Under the pieces are notes generated by a model, which was not told the origin of the DNA, searched no databases, and was given only the letters and a program-made list of their open reading frames with translations. A stretch of DNA of 64,000 nt from Labilithrix luteola (lineage in GTDB: Bacteria; Myxococcota_A; Polyangia; Polyangiales; Polyangiaceae): contig NZ_CP012333.1 of the NCBI RefSeq assembly GCF_001263205.1, forward strand, positions 1,302,001 through 1,366,000, written 5' to 3'. The position numbers and the translations under genes were made by a program. Shown here in pieces: positions 47,948 to 57,294 of this stretch. How positions within the stretch are numbered: the stretch's first letter is position 1; each line of letters starts with the position of its first letter.

Positions 47948-49586
47948 TCCCAAGTCACGCCTCCTCGCGCTCGCCAAATCCACCTTCGAGCGTGCGCGCG
48001 AGAAGATGGCCGCGATGAGCAAGCCGGCGAAGATCCTCTTCGTCTCGACGGCGCTCGCCGCCGTGGTTCTCGTGAGCTGGTTCGGATACCGCTCCACCGA
48101 GACCACGTGGGCCACGCTGTTTTCGAATCTCGATCGCGACGACGCTTCGGCCGTCGTCTCCAAGTTGAAGGAGATGAAGGTCCCCTACCGCATCGAGGGC
48201 GAAGGGAGCATCGAGGTCCCGCAATCGCACGTACGCGAGCTGCGCCTCGAGCTCGCTGGGGCAGGACTCCCGCGCGGAGGCGGCGTCGGCTTCGAGAGCT
48301 TCGACAAGCTTCGCCTCGGCGCGACGGAGTTCGAGCAGCGCGTCCTCTTCCGACGATCACTCGAAGGCGAGCTGTCACGCACCATCGACACGATTGGCTC
48401 GGTCCAATCGTCGCGCGTGCACCTCGTTCTGCCCGAGCGCTCGGTCTTCGTCGGAAGGCAGGAACCGGCAAGCGCATCCGTCGTGCTCAAGCTCCGCCCC
48501 GGTCGCGCGCTCGGCGCCAGCGAAGTCGCGGGCATCGTGCACCTCGTCTCGTCGTCGGTCGCGGGCCTCACGCCGGAGCGCGTGGCGGTCGTCTCGACGG
48601 ACGGAACGATGCTGCACAAACCGCGACGCGCGGGTGAGAACGGCGACATGGGCGCTGACAGCGAAGAGCAGGCCTCTTCGGCGCGCTCGCTCGAAGCTAC
48701 GCTCGAAGATCGCGCGCGCTCGATGCTCGAGAAGGTCGTCGGCCCCGGTCACGTGGACGTGCGCGTCACCGCGGAGCTCGACCGATCACGCGTGGAACGC
48801 GTCGAAGACCGCTACGATCCCAAGCAAACCGTTCTTCGAAGCGAGCAAAGCTCGGTCGAACGAAGCCAGCCCGACACCACCGCCACCGGCGTTCCGGGAT
48901 CGGAGAGCAACGTCCCGAACGGCACGGGTCGTATCGGCGCCGACGGCGGCGTCGACGGCATCACGCGCGAGTCGCACACGCGCAACTTCGAGGTCGACCA
49001 CATCACCGAGAAGCGCCTCATCCAGGGAGGCAACATCCACCGCCTCAGCGTCGCGGTGGTCGTCGACGGCCTCAAGACCGGCCCGCGCCCGAAGGAAGAA
49101 GTCGACCGCCTCACCTCGCTCGTCCGCAGCGCGGTCGGCGCCGACGACAAGCGCGGCGACCTCGTAACCGTCGAGTCCGTTCCGTTCCTCGACATCGAGA
49201 CGCCCGCGCCCCCGGCCCCCCATCCGTTCACACTTCCGCCGGTGCCCGAGCACCTCCGCAAGTACGTCCCCTTCGCCATCGGTGGCGGCATCGCCCTCGT
49301 CCTCCTCCCGATCGCGATCTTGGTCGCACGTCGCCGCAAGGCTGCGAAGAACGCGATGGTGCTCGCCAGTCCGCAGGCTACCGGCATCATGGTCACCGAC
49401 GCCGAGCTCGCCGAGGCCAGGCACGATCTGCCGATCATCACCAAGCTCAAGCCGGAAGAGCTTCGCTCCGCGGCACACGAGCGAGCGATGGAAGATCCGG
49501 CAACCGCTGCGCTCGTGCTCCGGTTCTGGCTGGGTGAAAACGAACACCCGACCGAGAACGCGCGAGCTCCGATGCTGACCGACTGA
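47922..49586 (+). CDS. fliF: flagellar MS-ring protein FliF
   Basis: A 554-residue MS-ring protein: first membrane helix about 37-56 (KILFVSTALAAVVLVSWFGY), ring-building motifs from about 60 to 430 (WATLFSNLDRDDASAVVSKL, RRSLEGELSRTIDTIGSVQS, ARSMLEKVVGPGHVDVRVTA, HTRNFEVDHITEK), second helix about 450-470 (PFAIGGGIALVLLPIAILVA), and a cytosolic tail. The tail end, DPATAALVLRFWLGE, is the FliG-binding helix motif. Nevertheless fliG does not follow; the flagellar run stops here. It is the last gene of the flgB-C-fliE-F unit. Confidence 0.95.
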   Translation: MSSGASTSDPKSRLLALAKSTFERAREKMAAMSKPAKILFVSTALAAVVLVSWFGYRSTETTWATLFSNLDRDDASAVVSKLKEMKVPYRIEGEGSIEVPQSHVRELRLELAGAGLPRGGGVGFESFDKLRLGATEFEQRVLFRRSLEGELSRTIDTIGSVQSSRVHLVLPERSVFVGRQEPASASVVLKLRPGRALGASEVAGIVHLVSSSVAGLTPERVAVVSTDGTMLHKPRRAGENGDMGADSEEQASSARSLEATLEDRARSMLEKVVGPGHVDVRVTAELDRSRVERVEDRYDPKQTVLRSEQSSVERSQPDTTATGVPGSESNVPNGTGRIGADGGVDGITRESHTRNFEVDHITEKRLIQGGNIHRLSVAVVVDGLKTGPRPKEEVDRLTSLVRSAVGADDKRGDLVTVESVPFLDIETPAPPAPHPFTLPPVPEHLRKYVPFAIGGGIALVLLPIAILVARRRKAAKNAMVLASPQATGIMVTDAELAEARHDLPIITKLKPEELRSAAHERAMEDPATAALVLRFWLGENEHPTENARAPMLTD

Positions 49587-49613
49587 CTGTCACCCCACGA
49601 CGAACGCGACGAT

Positions 49614-49648
49614 GTGCCCGGCAGGAGCTCCGACTCCGCGCCGGGCAC
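49614..49648 (+). terminator. possible terminator hairpin after fliF
   Basis: GTGCCCGGC (49614-49622) and GCCGGGCAC (49640-49648) are perfect 9-base complements with a 17-base loop, 28 bp past the fliF stop. No U tract follows. Confidence 0.4.
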
Positions 49649-49725
49649 TCCGCATTTCGCGGGCCGCACCTGAATAGCGGCTTGTCCATCGGGGGACGAC
49701 GCCTACATGCTGGCTCGAACACGCA

Positions 49726-50061
49726 ATGGCTCGCTGGGATCGAAGCGCGACCGCTCGATGCGCGCCGGAAACGGGGCTCCCTGCAAAGAATGGATTGAGG
49801 GCAACGACCATCGATCCCTCGGACGCCGGCGCGGATGCATTGGGAACGATGGTTGCTCTCACGGGTGTCATGGTGGCTTCACTCGAGTGGCTCTCGCTTC
49901 CTCCGACCCCTCGTTTCGCTGGCGTCGCCGAGCAGCCTCGCCCGCCGGCCCCCACGATGGTGGAGTGGCCGCCTCCGCCCGCCCGCGGCTCCGCGCCGCC
50001 TCCGCCGCCGTCGTACGTGGACGAATCCGCGCCAGATCCGCGCGCGCACGAAGACGCCTGA
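49726..50061 (+). CDS. hypothetical proline-rich protein
   Basis: A 111-residue frame: a polar start (MARWDRSATARCAPETGLPA), one moderately hydrophobic stretch (ALGTMVALTGVMVASLEWLS), and a Pro-rich tail (EWPPPPARGSAPPPPPSYV). No family is recognised. It ends 41 bp before the SanA-like gene in the same direction. Coding character is moderate. Confidence 0.4.
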   Translation: MARWDRSATARCAPETGLPAKNGLRATTIDPSDAGADALGTMVALTGVMVASLEWLSLPPTPRFAGVAEQPRPPAPTMVEWPPPPARGSAPPPPPSYVDESAPDPRAHEDA

Positions 50062-50102
50062 CCCACGGAATCGTTTTCGCGCGGCGGGCGTTCTTGCCGT
50101 CG

Positions 50103-50738
50103 ATGCGTAAACGCCGAGCCCTGACGTTTCTTGGTGCGCTCGTCGCCGTCGCGGCGCTCGTCGCGAACCTGCTCGTCGTCAGTGGCGGACGAGACGGCCG
50201 CCTCGAAGGCCCCGCCGATTGTGCCCTCGTGCTCGGCGCGCGCGTGTTTGCGGATGGCTCACCGTCGGACATCCTCCGTGATCGCCTCGACGAGTCGCTG
50301 GCCGCGTACGAAAGCGGTCGCGTCACGCGCATCGTCGTGAGCGGCGATCATCGCCACGCCTCCTACGACGAACCGAACGCGATGCGCGCGTACCTCGAGG
50401 CGCACGGCGTTCCGCCCGAGCGCATCTTCATGGACCACGCGGGCTTCGATACGTACAGCTCCGTGTGGCGCGCGAAGCACGTCTTCGGCGCATCGCGCAT
50501 CGTGGTCGTCACGCAGCGCTATCATCTCTCTCGCGCGCTTTGGGTCGCGCGCTCGCTCGGCATGGAGGCCGAGGGCCGCGCGTCGGACCATCATCTCTAT
50601 CGCGGCATGGCGTGGTACGCGACGCGCGAGGTCGTCTCGCGCACCAAAGCCGTGCTCGACATTGCCCTCGGCAGAGAGCCTCGCCACGCCGGGCCGCCGA
50701 TTTCGCTCGACACCGACGGCCGCGTCACGTCCGGCTGA
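50103..50738 (+). CDS. SanA/YdcF-like DUF218 membrane protein
   Basis: A 211-residue protein: one N-terminal membrane helix (ALTFLGALVAVAALVANLLV) and a periplasmic DUF218 domain with CALVLGARVFADGSPSDILR, RIVVSGDHRHASYDEPNAM, and VVTQRYHLSRALWVARSLGM. This is the SanA/vancomycin high-temperature exclusion group, linked to envelope permeability; the biochemical function is unsettled. The start is the ATG at the first basic residues (MRKRRAL); the frame upstream overlaps other sequence and is not coding-like. Confidence 0.87.
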   Translation: MRKRRALTFLGALVAVAALVANLLVVSGGRDGRLEGPADCALVLGARVFADGSPSDILRDRLDESLAAYESGRVTRIVVSGDHRHASYDEPNAMRAYLEAHGVPPERIFMDHAGFDTYSSVWRAKHVFGASRIVVVTQRYHLSRALWVARSLGMEAEGRASDHHLYRGMAWYATREVVSRTKAVLDIALGREPRHAGPPISLDTDGRVTSG

Positions 50739-50888
50739 GTCTCGAGCGCCGCTCACGAGCAGGGGTCGGAAAATCTCGGATTTCGACCCAACGGCGCCGT
50801 CATTCCTGAACCTCTTGGTCGTCACGTCGTTCTGTCCCACGACGAGCCCGGCGGAAAGCGTCGGCACGGGAGGGGAAGAACGGAGCCA

Positions 50889-51002
50889 ATGCGCGTCAAC
50901 ACGCCTGTCACCAACGTCGAGCGGCACCTCGCCGACGGCCAATACATCGTCTCCAAGACCGATCTCACCGGTCGAGAAGAGCGCACGCGCGCTTCGTCCT
51001 GA
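50889..51002 (+). pseudogene. 5' fragment of an Aer-type PAS chemoreceptor gene
   Basis: An ATG with GGAG 5 bases upstream opens a 37-codon frame whose first 29 residues (MRVNTPVTNVERHLADGQYI, then VSKTDLTGR) match the start of PAS-containing Aer-like methyl-accepting chemotaxis proteins. In that family TDLTGR is followed by ITYVN and the rest of the PAS domain. Here the match ends abruptly near 50975 and the frame runs out after eight unrelated codons. The rest of 50739-51031 holds nothing recognisable. It looks like a receptor gene cut by a deletion or rearrangement. Confidence 0.65.
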
Positions 51003-51031
51003 GCGCGGTTCGGGTACCATCCGCACCGACG

Positions 51032-52113
51032 TTGGCTTCGCTTCGGCCCCAGTTGCAGAGCTTCGCTGTGGCGCCCGCAATTGGCGCCTTCGTCGCTGCA
51101 TGGCTCTTCTCGCGGCCAGCCCACGCCGACGCCACGTTTGCTCTCACCTGGGACGCCGGGGGAAAGCGCTCCTGCATCACCGAACCGACATTGCGCGCGG
51201 CCGTGGAGCGGAAGATCGGGCGGCCGCTCAGCGACGTCGAACGCGCCGACATCGTCATCGAAGGACACGAGACGACACGAACCGCGGATCGCGTGAGCGC
51301 CCGCGTCACGCAGCGTGCGCACGACGGCACACGGTTGGGCTCGCGCACGATCGACGCTCGCGACTGTGAAGGACTGCAGCAGGCTGCAACGCTCGTGGTC
51401 GCGCTGATCGTCCAGGCCGATCAGGACGAGGGCCAGGCTGGCAGCGTCATCGAACCGCCTGTTGGCGAACACGACGTTCCCCTTGGCGAGCCGCCGCCGC
51501 CCGCCTTCCCCGAACCGCCACTGGCCCCCCTCCCGTCGTCGTCGCCGCACGCGAGACCGCAGTCTCGACGCCGCGAACATCGAAGCGACGTCACTTCGAG
51601 CTGTCGCTCGGTCTCGGCATCGAGGCAAGCACGGGGCTCTTGCCTTCGCTCGCCGGCACGTTCGGCGGATATGCCCGACTGAAGCGGGCCGGCTCGCCAT
51701 GGAGCTTCGATTGGATGGGCGGCTATGCGCTGCCCCAAACCATCGATCGCGGGGCCGCGACCGGCCAATTCTCTGCCGTGCAGCAACGGGTGCGGGTGTG
51801 CGCGGCGCCCTACGCCCATGGCTCACTGGCGGTCGAGCTTTGTGGTGGAGCGTTGTGGGCGGTCGTCATCCCCAGCACCACGGGAAGTCTGGAAGGACGA
51901 AATGCCTGGTCGTCCATCGGCGCTCCGCAGGCATCCTTCGGGATGGACCTAGGCGAAGGTCCCGCCGCGCTGCGTCTCGACGTCGGCGCAGCGCTTCCGC
52001 TCAGACGCTATTCGTTCACCTATCTCGACGTCACGGGTGACCTCCGCAGCTTCTACACGACGGCCCCGGCCTTCTTCTTTTTCGGCCTGAGCGGGCGCCT
52101 CACGATTTTTTGA
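51032..52113 (+). pseudogene. exported hypothetical protein, single-base frameshift
   Basis: A signal peptide (APAIGAFVAAWLFSRPAHA) and an N-terminal domain with DARDCEGLQQAATLVVALIV, then a Pro-rich linker, are read in one frame up to a run of six C (51525-51530). Beyond it the coding continues one frame over: SKRRHFELSLGLGIEASTG, then beta-rich sequence to FGLSGRLTIF at 52113. One more C would give a single protein of about 360 residues with a beta-barrel-like C-terminal part. The start is a TTG; a GTG at 51068 in frame is an alternative. It sits 33 bp before an ECF sigma gene. Confidence 0.7.
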
Positions 52114-52146
52114 TAAACGAGGAGGACCGCCTGCACGTTCGCTCCC

Positions 52147-52755
52147 GTGCAGCCGTGTCCTCCCATTTCTGTCGTGCCCAACGACAATGGAACGTCGGTA
52201 CGGCGTCCGCTGAGCAGTCCCCTGAGGCCCATCGATTCCACGGCGAATCTCGACGTCGCGACCATCGTTCGCGAGCACGGGCCGTACGTCCATCGTCTGC
52301 TCCGCCGACTCGGTGTGGCCCCTGCGGACGTGGACGACGCCTTCCAGGAAGTCTTCGTCGTCGTTCACCGAAAGCTCGACAGTTTCGAGGGGCGTGGCCC
52401 TATTCGGGGGTGGGTGTACGGAATCTGCATCCGCGTGGGCGCCCGCCATCGCCGGCGGCGCGCCGCCCGTCACGAGGTATCGGGCGCCATCGATGAGCTC
52501 GCGGCATCGGGCCCGACCCCCGAAGGAACGTTCCGCACCCTCGAAGCACGCCGACTTCTGGATTCGTTCCTCGACAAGCTCGACGACGACAAGCGCAGCG
52601 TCTTCGTTCTCTACGAGCTCGAAGGGCTGCCCATGCAAGACGTCGCGGTGCTGACGAACTGCGCGCTGCCGACGGCCTATTCACGACTGCGAATCGCCCG
52701 CGAAGTCGTCTTCGACGCCATTCGCCGATTCCAAACCCAAAAGGATTTCAAGTGA
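52147..52755 (+). CDS. ECF RNA polymerase sigma factor
   Basis: A sigma-70-family protein of 202 residues from a GTG: region 2 at about 35-100 (IVREHGPYVHRLLRRLGV, DVDDAFQEVFVVVHRKL, then the RGWVYGICIRVGARHRRRRA segment) and region 4 at about 135-195 (LDDDKRSVFVLYELEGLPMQ, TAYSRLRIAREVV). GAGGAGG lies about 20 bases before this GTG, so a slightly later start may be used. It overlaps the next gene by 4 bp (GTGA), suggesting that protein controls it. It probably drives the surface operon downstream. Confidence 0.88.
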   Translation: MQPCPPISVVPNDNGTSVRRPLSSPLRPIDSTANLDVATIVREHGPYVHRLLRRLGVAPADVDDAFQEVFVVVHRKLDSFEGRGPIRGWVYGICIRVGARHRRRRAARHEVSGAIDELAASGPTPEGTFRTLEARRLLDSFLDKLDDDKRSVFVLYELEGLPMQDVAVLTNCALPTAYSRLRIAREVVFDAIRRFQTQKDFK

Positions 52756-53450
52756 GCGACCTTCGAGACGATCCGTCGCCCGAGGCCGCGTTCTTGCGCG
52801 ACCTCGTTCGCGCCGAGGAGGCGGACCTTCCCTCCGACGACAAGATGAACGAGCTCGTCGCACGGCTCGCTCCGGTGATCTCCAAGCCGGCGGCCTCGGC
52901 CTCACGCGCGAAGTTCGCTCTGTCGACCGCGGTGGTGGTCGTAGCCATCGCCGGAGCGTGGCTCGCAACGTCCTCGCGATCCGAGTTGGCGCAGGAGAAG
53001 GGGCCGGCAGTTCCTGCCCTCGCTGCCGTTCCTTCGGTCACCCCCGTGGCCAGCCACGTGTCCACGCCAGACGTCCACATCGAAAGCCCGCCGGCCCTCC
53101 CCTCGATCGACGTCTCGGCTTTGCCGAGCGCAGCAGCATCCACGCGTACGCCGCACGTCGAAGCAACGCCAAGTGGTTGCACGGGCGAAGTCGCGTTGCT
53201 CGACCAGGCCGATGCCGCACTTCGCTCGGGAAGTGCCGATCGCGCGCTTTCACTGACACGCGACCATGCTGCGCGTTGTCCCTCGGGCGCGTTCACGCAA
53301 GAGCGGGAACGCATCGCGATCGAAGCACTCGCCAACCTCGGCCGAATCGACGAGATGCGTACGCGCGCGCAGGCGTTCGAGCGGAACTTCCCGGCCTCGC
53401 CCCATCTCCGGCGCATCGAGCGAGTCGTCGACAAATATCGAGATCGATGA
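52752..53450 (+). CDS. membrane protein coupled to the ECF sigma factor, putative anti-sigma factor
   Basis: A 232-residue single-span protein: a cytosolic N-terminal 55 residues (EAAFLRDLVRAEEADLPSDD), one membrane helix (KFALSTAVVVVAIAGAWLA, about 56-74), a Pro/Ala/Ser linker, then a C-terminal helical domain with TPR-like sequence (VALLDQADAALRSGSADRAL). The layout suits an anti-sigma factor that senses an envelope signal. No zinc-binding HxxxCxxC motif of ZAS anti-sigma factors is seen. The start is a GTG in the sigma gene's stop (GTGA). Confidence 0.72.
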   Translation: MSDLRDDPSPEAAFLRDLVRAEEADLPSDDKMNELVARLAPVISKPAASASRAKFALSTAVVVVAIAGAWLATSSRSELAQEKGPAVPALAAVPSVTPVASHVSTPDVHIESPPALPSIDVSALPSAAASTRTPHVEATPSGCTGEVALLDQADAALRSGSADRALSLTRDHAARCPSGAFTQERERIAIEALANLGRIDEMRTRAQAFERNFPASPHLRRIERVVDKYRDR

Positions 53451-53538
53451 CGCGTTTCGATTTTTTCATAAAGCCGTCATCGACCATGCACGACGCTGAC
53501 ATGAATCACGGGCACGCCGGCCGCGTGGAGTTCGAATC

Positions 53539-54717
53539 ATGAGCATTCGCACATTCGTCGCGAGTACGTCGTTCGCGGCTATCGTGCTCGCCGTGGGGTG
53601 TGCCACCACGACCGAGCAGTACCTCGGTGCGGAGGATGCCGGGGCTCCACCGACCTTCATTGCTGACGGCGGCAGTGATGCCCCCGATTCCACGTTCGCA
53701 CTCACGGCTTACTGCCCTTCGAGTGCGTGTCCTGCGGATCGGACGACGTGCCCGAGCTCGCGCTTTCTGTGCGACATCGATCTCAAATCCGACCCGAACA
53801 ACTGCGGTTCGTGCGGATTCGTCTGTCCGAAAGACGCTGTCGGAGCGATGTTCGCGTGCGTCAACGGCAAGTGCGAAATGACCTGCGACTCCGTCACCCC
53901 CACGTTCGATTGCAACGGCATCGTCGACGACGGTTGCGAAGTCACGCCGACGACGAACGAGAACTGTGGCGCGTGTGGAGTGAAGTGCACCGATCCTGCG
54001 AATCCGTGTGTCAGGACGAGCTCCGGCGTGTACGCCTGTGGATGCGGAGGCTCGGATATCGCCTGCGACTTCGGTGGCTTCCTCGTCTGCATCGACCCGA
54101 GGAAGGACAACCAGCATTGCGGAGCCTGTGCGCTCGAGTGCGATCCGACGAACGGCGGCGCGCCTGCGTATCCAAATTACTATTACGGGTGCATGGACCG
54201 CGAATGCGGTCACCTCAAATGCACCGACGGTTTTGGCAACTGCAACGGACTCCAACAGGACGGCTGCGAGACCGACCTCACGGCCGACGACAACTGCGGA
54301 GCGTGCGGGAACGTTTGCCCCGCAGGCCAGGGCTGCCATCGAGGCATCACGGGCGAATACTCCTGCATGTGTCCGCAGGGGCAGACGTATTGCTCGATCT
54401 TGAACATCTTCGGATTCTGCGTCGACATCGCCACGGACCCCGCACACTGCGGCAGTTGCGGAGTGACCTGCGCGGGTGACGATTCGCAGAGATTCATCTA
54501 TCCCGTCTGCCGGTACGGCAGCTGCGAAACCGCCTGCCAGATGGGGCACGCAGACTGCAACGGCGATCTCGGCGATGGCTGCGAGATCAATACCGACTTC
54601 GATCCACGCAATTGCGGAGAGTGCGGCCACGCGTGCGATGCCGTCGCGGGCCAGGCCTGCGTCGCCGGCCGATGTGTCGTCGAACCGTGCGACGTCGACG
54701 CGGGAGAAACGCGATGA
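53539..54717 (+). CDS. Cys-rich repeat surface lipoprotein
   Basis: A 392-residue lipoprotein (lipobox AVGC, Cys 21) with an Asp/Ala/Gly linker and at least five repeats of a Cys motif: DPNNCGSCGFVCP, NENCGACGVKCT, DNQHCGACALECD, DDNCGACGNVCP, DPAHCGSCGVTC and DPRNCGECGHACD. Intervening CNG(I/D)..DGC segments (DCNGIVDDGCEV) are also repeated. Such proteins are frequent in Polyangia and are probably disulfide-stabilised rods on the surface. GGAG precedes the ATG by 8 bases. The stop overlaps the next start (ATGA). Confidence 0.85.
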   Translation: MSIRTFVASTSFAAIVLAVGCATTTEQYLGAEDAGAPPTFIADGGSDAPDSTFALTAYCPSSACPADRTTCPSSRFLCDIDLKSDPNNCGSCGFVCPKDAVGAMFACVNGKCEMTCDSVTPTFDCNGIVDDGCEVTPTTNENCGACGVKCTDPANPCVRTSSGVYACGCGGSDIACDFGGFLVCIDPRKDNQHCGACALECDPTNGGAPAYPNYYYGCMDRECGHLKCTDGFGNCNGLQQDGCETDLTADDNCGACGNVCPAGQGCHRGITGEYSCMCPQGQTYCSILNIFGFCVDIATDPAHCGSCGVTCAGDDSQRFIYPVCRYGSCETACQMGHADCNGDLGDGCEINTDFDPRNCGECGHACDAVAGQACVAGRCVVEPCDVDAGETR

Positions 54718-55961
54718 ATCGTCGAATTCTTCTGATGACGGCAATCGCGACGAGCACGGGCGCGGTGCTCTCGATCGTGGCCTGCGCCTCGGACGATCCG
54801 AATGCGACGGCGAACCGAGACGGCGACACCATCATCGGGTCCGACGCGAACGTCACGGACGGCGACGCGGATACCGACAGCAGCGACCCCGACGCTGGAC
54901 CGTGTACCGACTGCGAATGGTTTCCCGATGTCTGCACGCCGGAACTCCCGTGCAGCACGGGCCCCTTCGAGACATCGACCATCGGCGGCGCGTTCGATGG
55001 GCGGACGCGCATTCACTCGATCCGCGGACGCTCGGCGACGGACGTTTGGGCCGTTGGAGCCCTCGGGGCCGTCGCGCATTTCGATGGTACGGCGTGGACG
55101 CGCCAAGACATCGGTGACCGCGACACAACCGTGGCGCTCTGGTTGCGAGACGCCTCCGAGATCCTGCTCTCGAGTCTGAAGCGCGTCCACACGAGAGGCT
55201 CCGAGTTGCCGGTCCCCGACGGTGGCACGACGGACTGGATGAGCATCGACTTCTGGACACTCCCCGATGCCCTAGCGGGCGCGTACTATCCAATTCAGCT
55301 CACGTCGGCGTGGGCGGCCAAGGGCGCAACCTGGCTTTGGTGCACGAGCCTCGACGGCTCACCGAATGACACCGCCGACACTCCTCCTCCTGGCCTCTGG
55401 CGCATGCGTCTCTCGTCGGATGTGCTCGGCGGCATCGAAGTCGCCGAGGGCCTCGCCTCGCACACGTGCGAGAAGATCCCGTGTCGACGAATGCTCGCCA
55501 TACACGGTCTCGATGCCAACGAGTTTTGGGCGATCGGAGGCGCCGGGGCCACCATCCGCGTCACCGATGCGGACAGCGACGCCCCCCACGCAGTTGCGTT
55601 CAATAGCCAGACGCAGAACGAGCTCCACGGAGTCTGGACGGCCTCGGCGACGGACGCCTGGTCCGTCGGAACGGCCGGCACGATTCGTCACTACACCGGC
55701 GATCCCGTCCACTGGGACATCGTCGCCGACGTTCCGGTCACGTCGACCCTCAACGCGGTATGGGGGACGTCGTCGAACGACGTCTGGGCGGTCGGCGACA
55801 ACGCCGTCGTCCTCCACTACGACGGCACGCGCTGGTCTCGCGTTCCGGTTGCCGGGCTCGGTGTGCGCCGACCGACACTGACCACCGTATGGGCATCTTC
55901 GCCCGGGCACGTATGGATCGGGGGCGACGGCTTCGTCCTCTCGCTCGGAGGAAAGCCATGA
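54714..55961 (+). CDS. propeller-like surface lipoprotein with DVWAVG repeats
   Basis: A 415-residue lipoprotein (lipobox IVAC, Cys about 24) with an Asp-rich linker carrying CTDCEWFPDVC. It is followed by repeats containing a (D/N)(V/E)(W/F)(A/S)(V/I)G element: RGRSATDVWAVGALG, LDANEFWAIGGAG, ASATDAWSVGTAG, TSSNDVWAVGDNA and ASSPGHVWIGGDG, each followed by a strand like HFDGTAW or HYDGTRW. The pattern suggests a beta propeller of the type common in myxobacterial exoproteins. Ligand unknown. Both ends overlap neighbours by 4 bp. Confidence 0.83.
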   Translation: MNRRILLMTAIATSTGAVLSIVACASDDPNATANRDGDTIIGSDANVTDGDADTDSSDPDAGPCTDCEWFPDVCTPELPCSTGPFETSTIGGAFDGRTRIHSIRGRSATDVWAVGALGAVAHFDGTAWTRQDIGDRDTTVALWLRDASEILLSSLKRVHTRGSELPVPDGGTTDWMSIDFWTLPDALAGAYYPIQLTSAWAAKGATWLWCTSLDGSPNDTADTPPPGLWRMRLSSDVLGGIEVAEGLASHTCEKIPCRRMLAIHGLDANEFWAIGGAGATIRVTDADSDAPHAVAFNSQTQNELHGVWTASATDAWSVGTAGTIRHYTGDPVHWDIVADVPVTSTLNAVWGTSSNDVWAVGDNAVVLHYDGTRWSRVPVAGLGVRRPTLTTVWASSPGHVWIGGDGFVLSLGGKP

Positions 55962-57294
55962 GGACGCCGATTCTCTTCGCAGTCGTCGTCGCGAGTCTTG
56001 CCCTCTTGACCACGGCGTCGTGCAGCTCGACGGAGGAGGAGAGCCCGAAGCCCAGCCCCCCTGACAGCGGCGACACGGTTCTCGGTGATGCCGGAGGCGA
56101 AGCATCATCAAGAGATGCAAGTACGGATTCGCAGCCAGGCGTCCCTGCCTGCAGCGTCGACGGTTGGTGCGTCACGCCACTCCCCGATTCCGACCTGAGC
56201 GTGAAGGACGTGTGGCCTCTCGAAGGTCGCGCATTCGCAGTCGCGATGAGTCCGACGGTCGGCGTCAAAGTGATGGAGTGGACGGCCTCCACGGCGGCGT
56301 GGAGCTACATCGACGACGGCACGCAGAACGATTCCGGGCTCGGCGCCTACGTGGGTTCGCTCTGGGCACCGAACGAGAACGAGCTCTATTACACGGTTTC
56401 GCCGGGATTCGTTTACCACGGCACACGAGGCGCGGACGCGACCTGGACGTGGACACGTCACCAGCTCCCGAACAACGCACCGAATACCGATACGCAGAAC
56501 GCGCTCTACGACACCGGGAACCCCCCTTATTGGTCACTGCAGCTGCTCGATTTTGGGTTTCGCGGATATCCGACGCTCGGCGTTCTGGGCACCGGCAGCG
56601 GTGACGTCTATGCCTGGTTCTCGAACACGATCTTTCATTGGAAAGACGACGGCAGTGGCACTCCGGCGTGGGTTGCAGAGTACAGCCTCGACGATGCCAC
56701 GGTGCCTGCCGAGCACATGTTCTTCGTCGGCGCAGGGGTGTCGTCCTCTGGGGAAGTGTGGTTCACGGGTGCGCGCAGCAACTGGCTGACGTCCTGTGCC
56801 ATCGTGGTTCGGAAGACCGCATCGGGCTATGCGCGCATCGCCGACGGAACGATCGATGCTCCCGACCTCTTTTCTGAAGGCGTGTGTGCCAAACGGACGG
56901 GCATGCTTCCGATCCTCGGGTGGATGACCGACATCTACGCAACAGTATCGGGGCGTATCTTCGGGTTCGCCCCGAGCAGGGGCTCGTCGAGCTTCTTCCG
57001 GGTGCGACGGACGCGGACTGGTCGTTCCGGGCGTCGAAGCCCCAGCTCGTGGGCCTCAAGAACGCCTATTTCTCGATGTGGTCGTCGTCCGACACCGAGT
57101 TCTGGCTCACTGGCACCGGCATCGTCCTTCGAGGGGCGAACGTCCTGGAGAGCGACGACAACTGGCAAATTTCGTCGATCGGCATGAATGGGGCGCCGAT
57201 TCAAAAGTTGTTTTACCGGGTCCGCGGAACCTCGACATCGAACATCTGGGCGGTCGGAGATGGCCATGCGCTCCACAAGATTGCGACTCATTGA
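55958..57294 (+). pseudogene. propeller-like surface lipoprotein, single-base frameshift
   Basis: A lipoprotein (lipobox TASC, Cys about 22) with an Asp/Gly linker and a C-x-VDGWC motif, then about 300 residues of propeller-like sequence (DVWPLEGRAFAVAM, GSLWAPNENELYYTV, GSGDVYAWFSNTIFHWKD, SSGEVWFTGARSNWL). At the CCCC run 56970-56973 the frame breaks; reading resumes one frame over as EQGLVELLPGATDADWSF and ends with TSTSNIWAVGDGHALHK at 57294. One extra C would give about 446 residues. The unshifted frame would stop at 57187 after Arg/Ser-rich, non-native sequence. It overlaps the next gene by 29 bp. Confidence 0.75.

Noticed and set aside
49587..49725. fliG or another flagellar gene directly after fliF
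   Set aside because: No frame with FliG motifs occurs; the interval holds only a hairpin and non-coding sequence.
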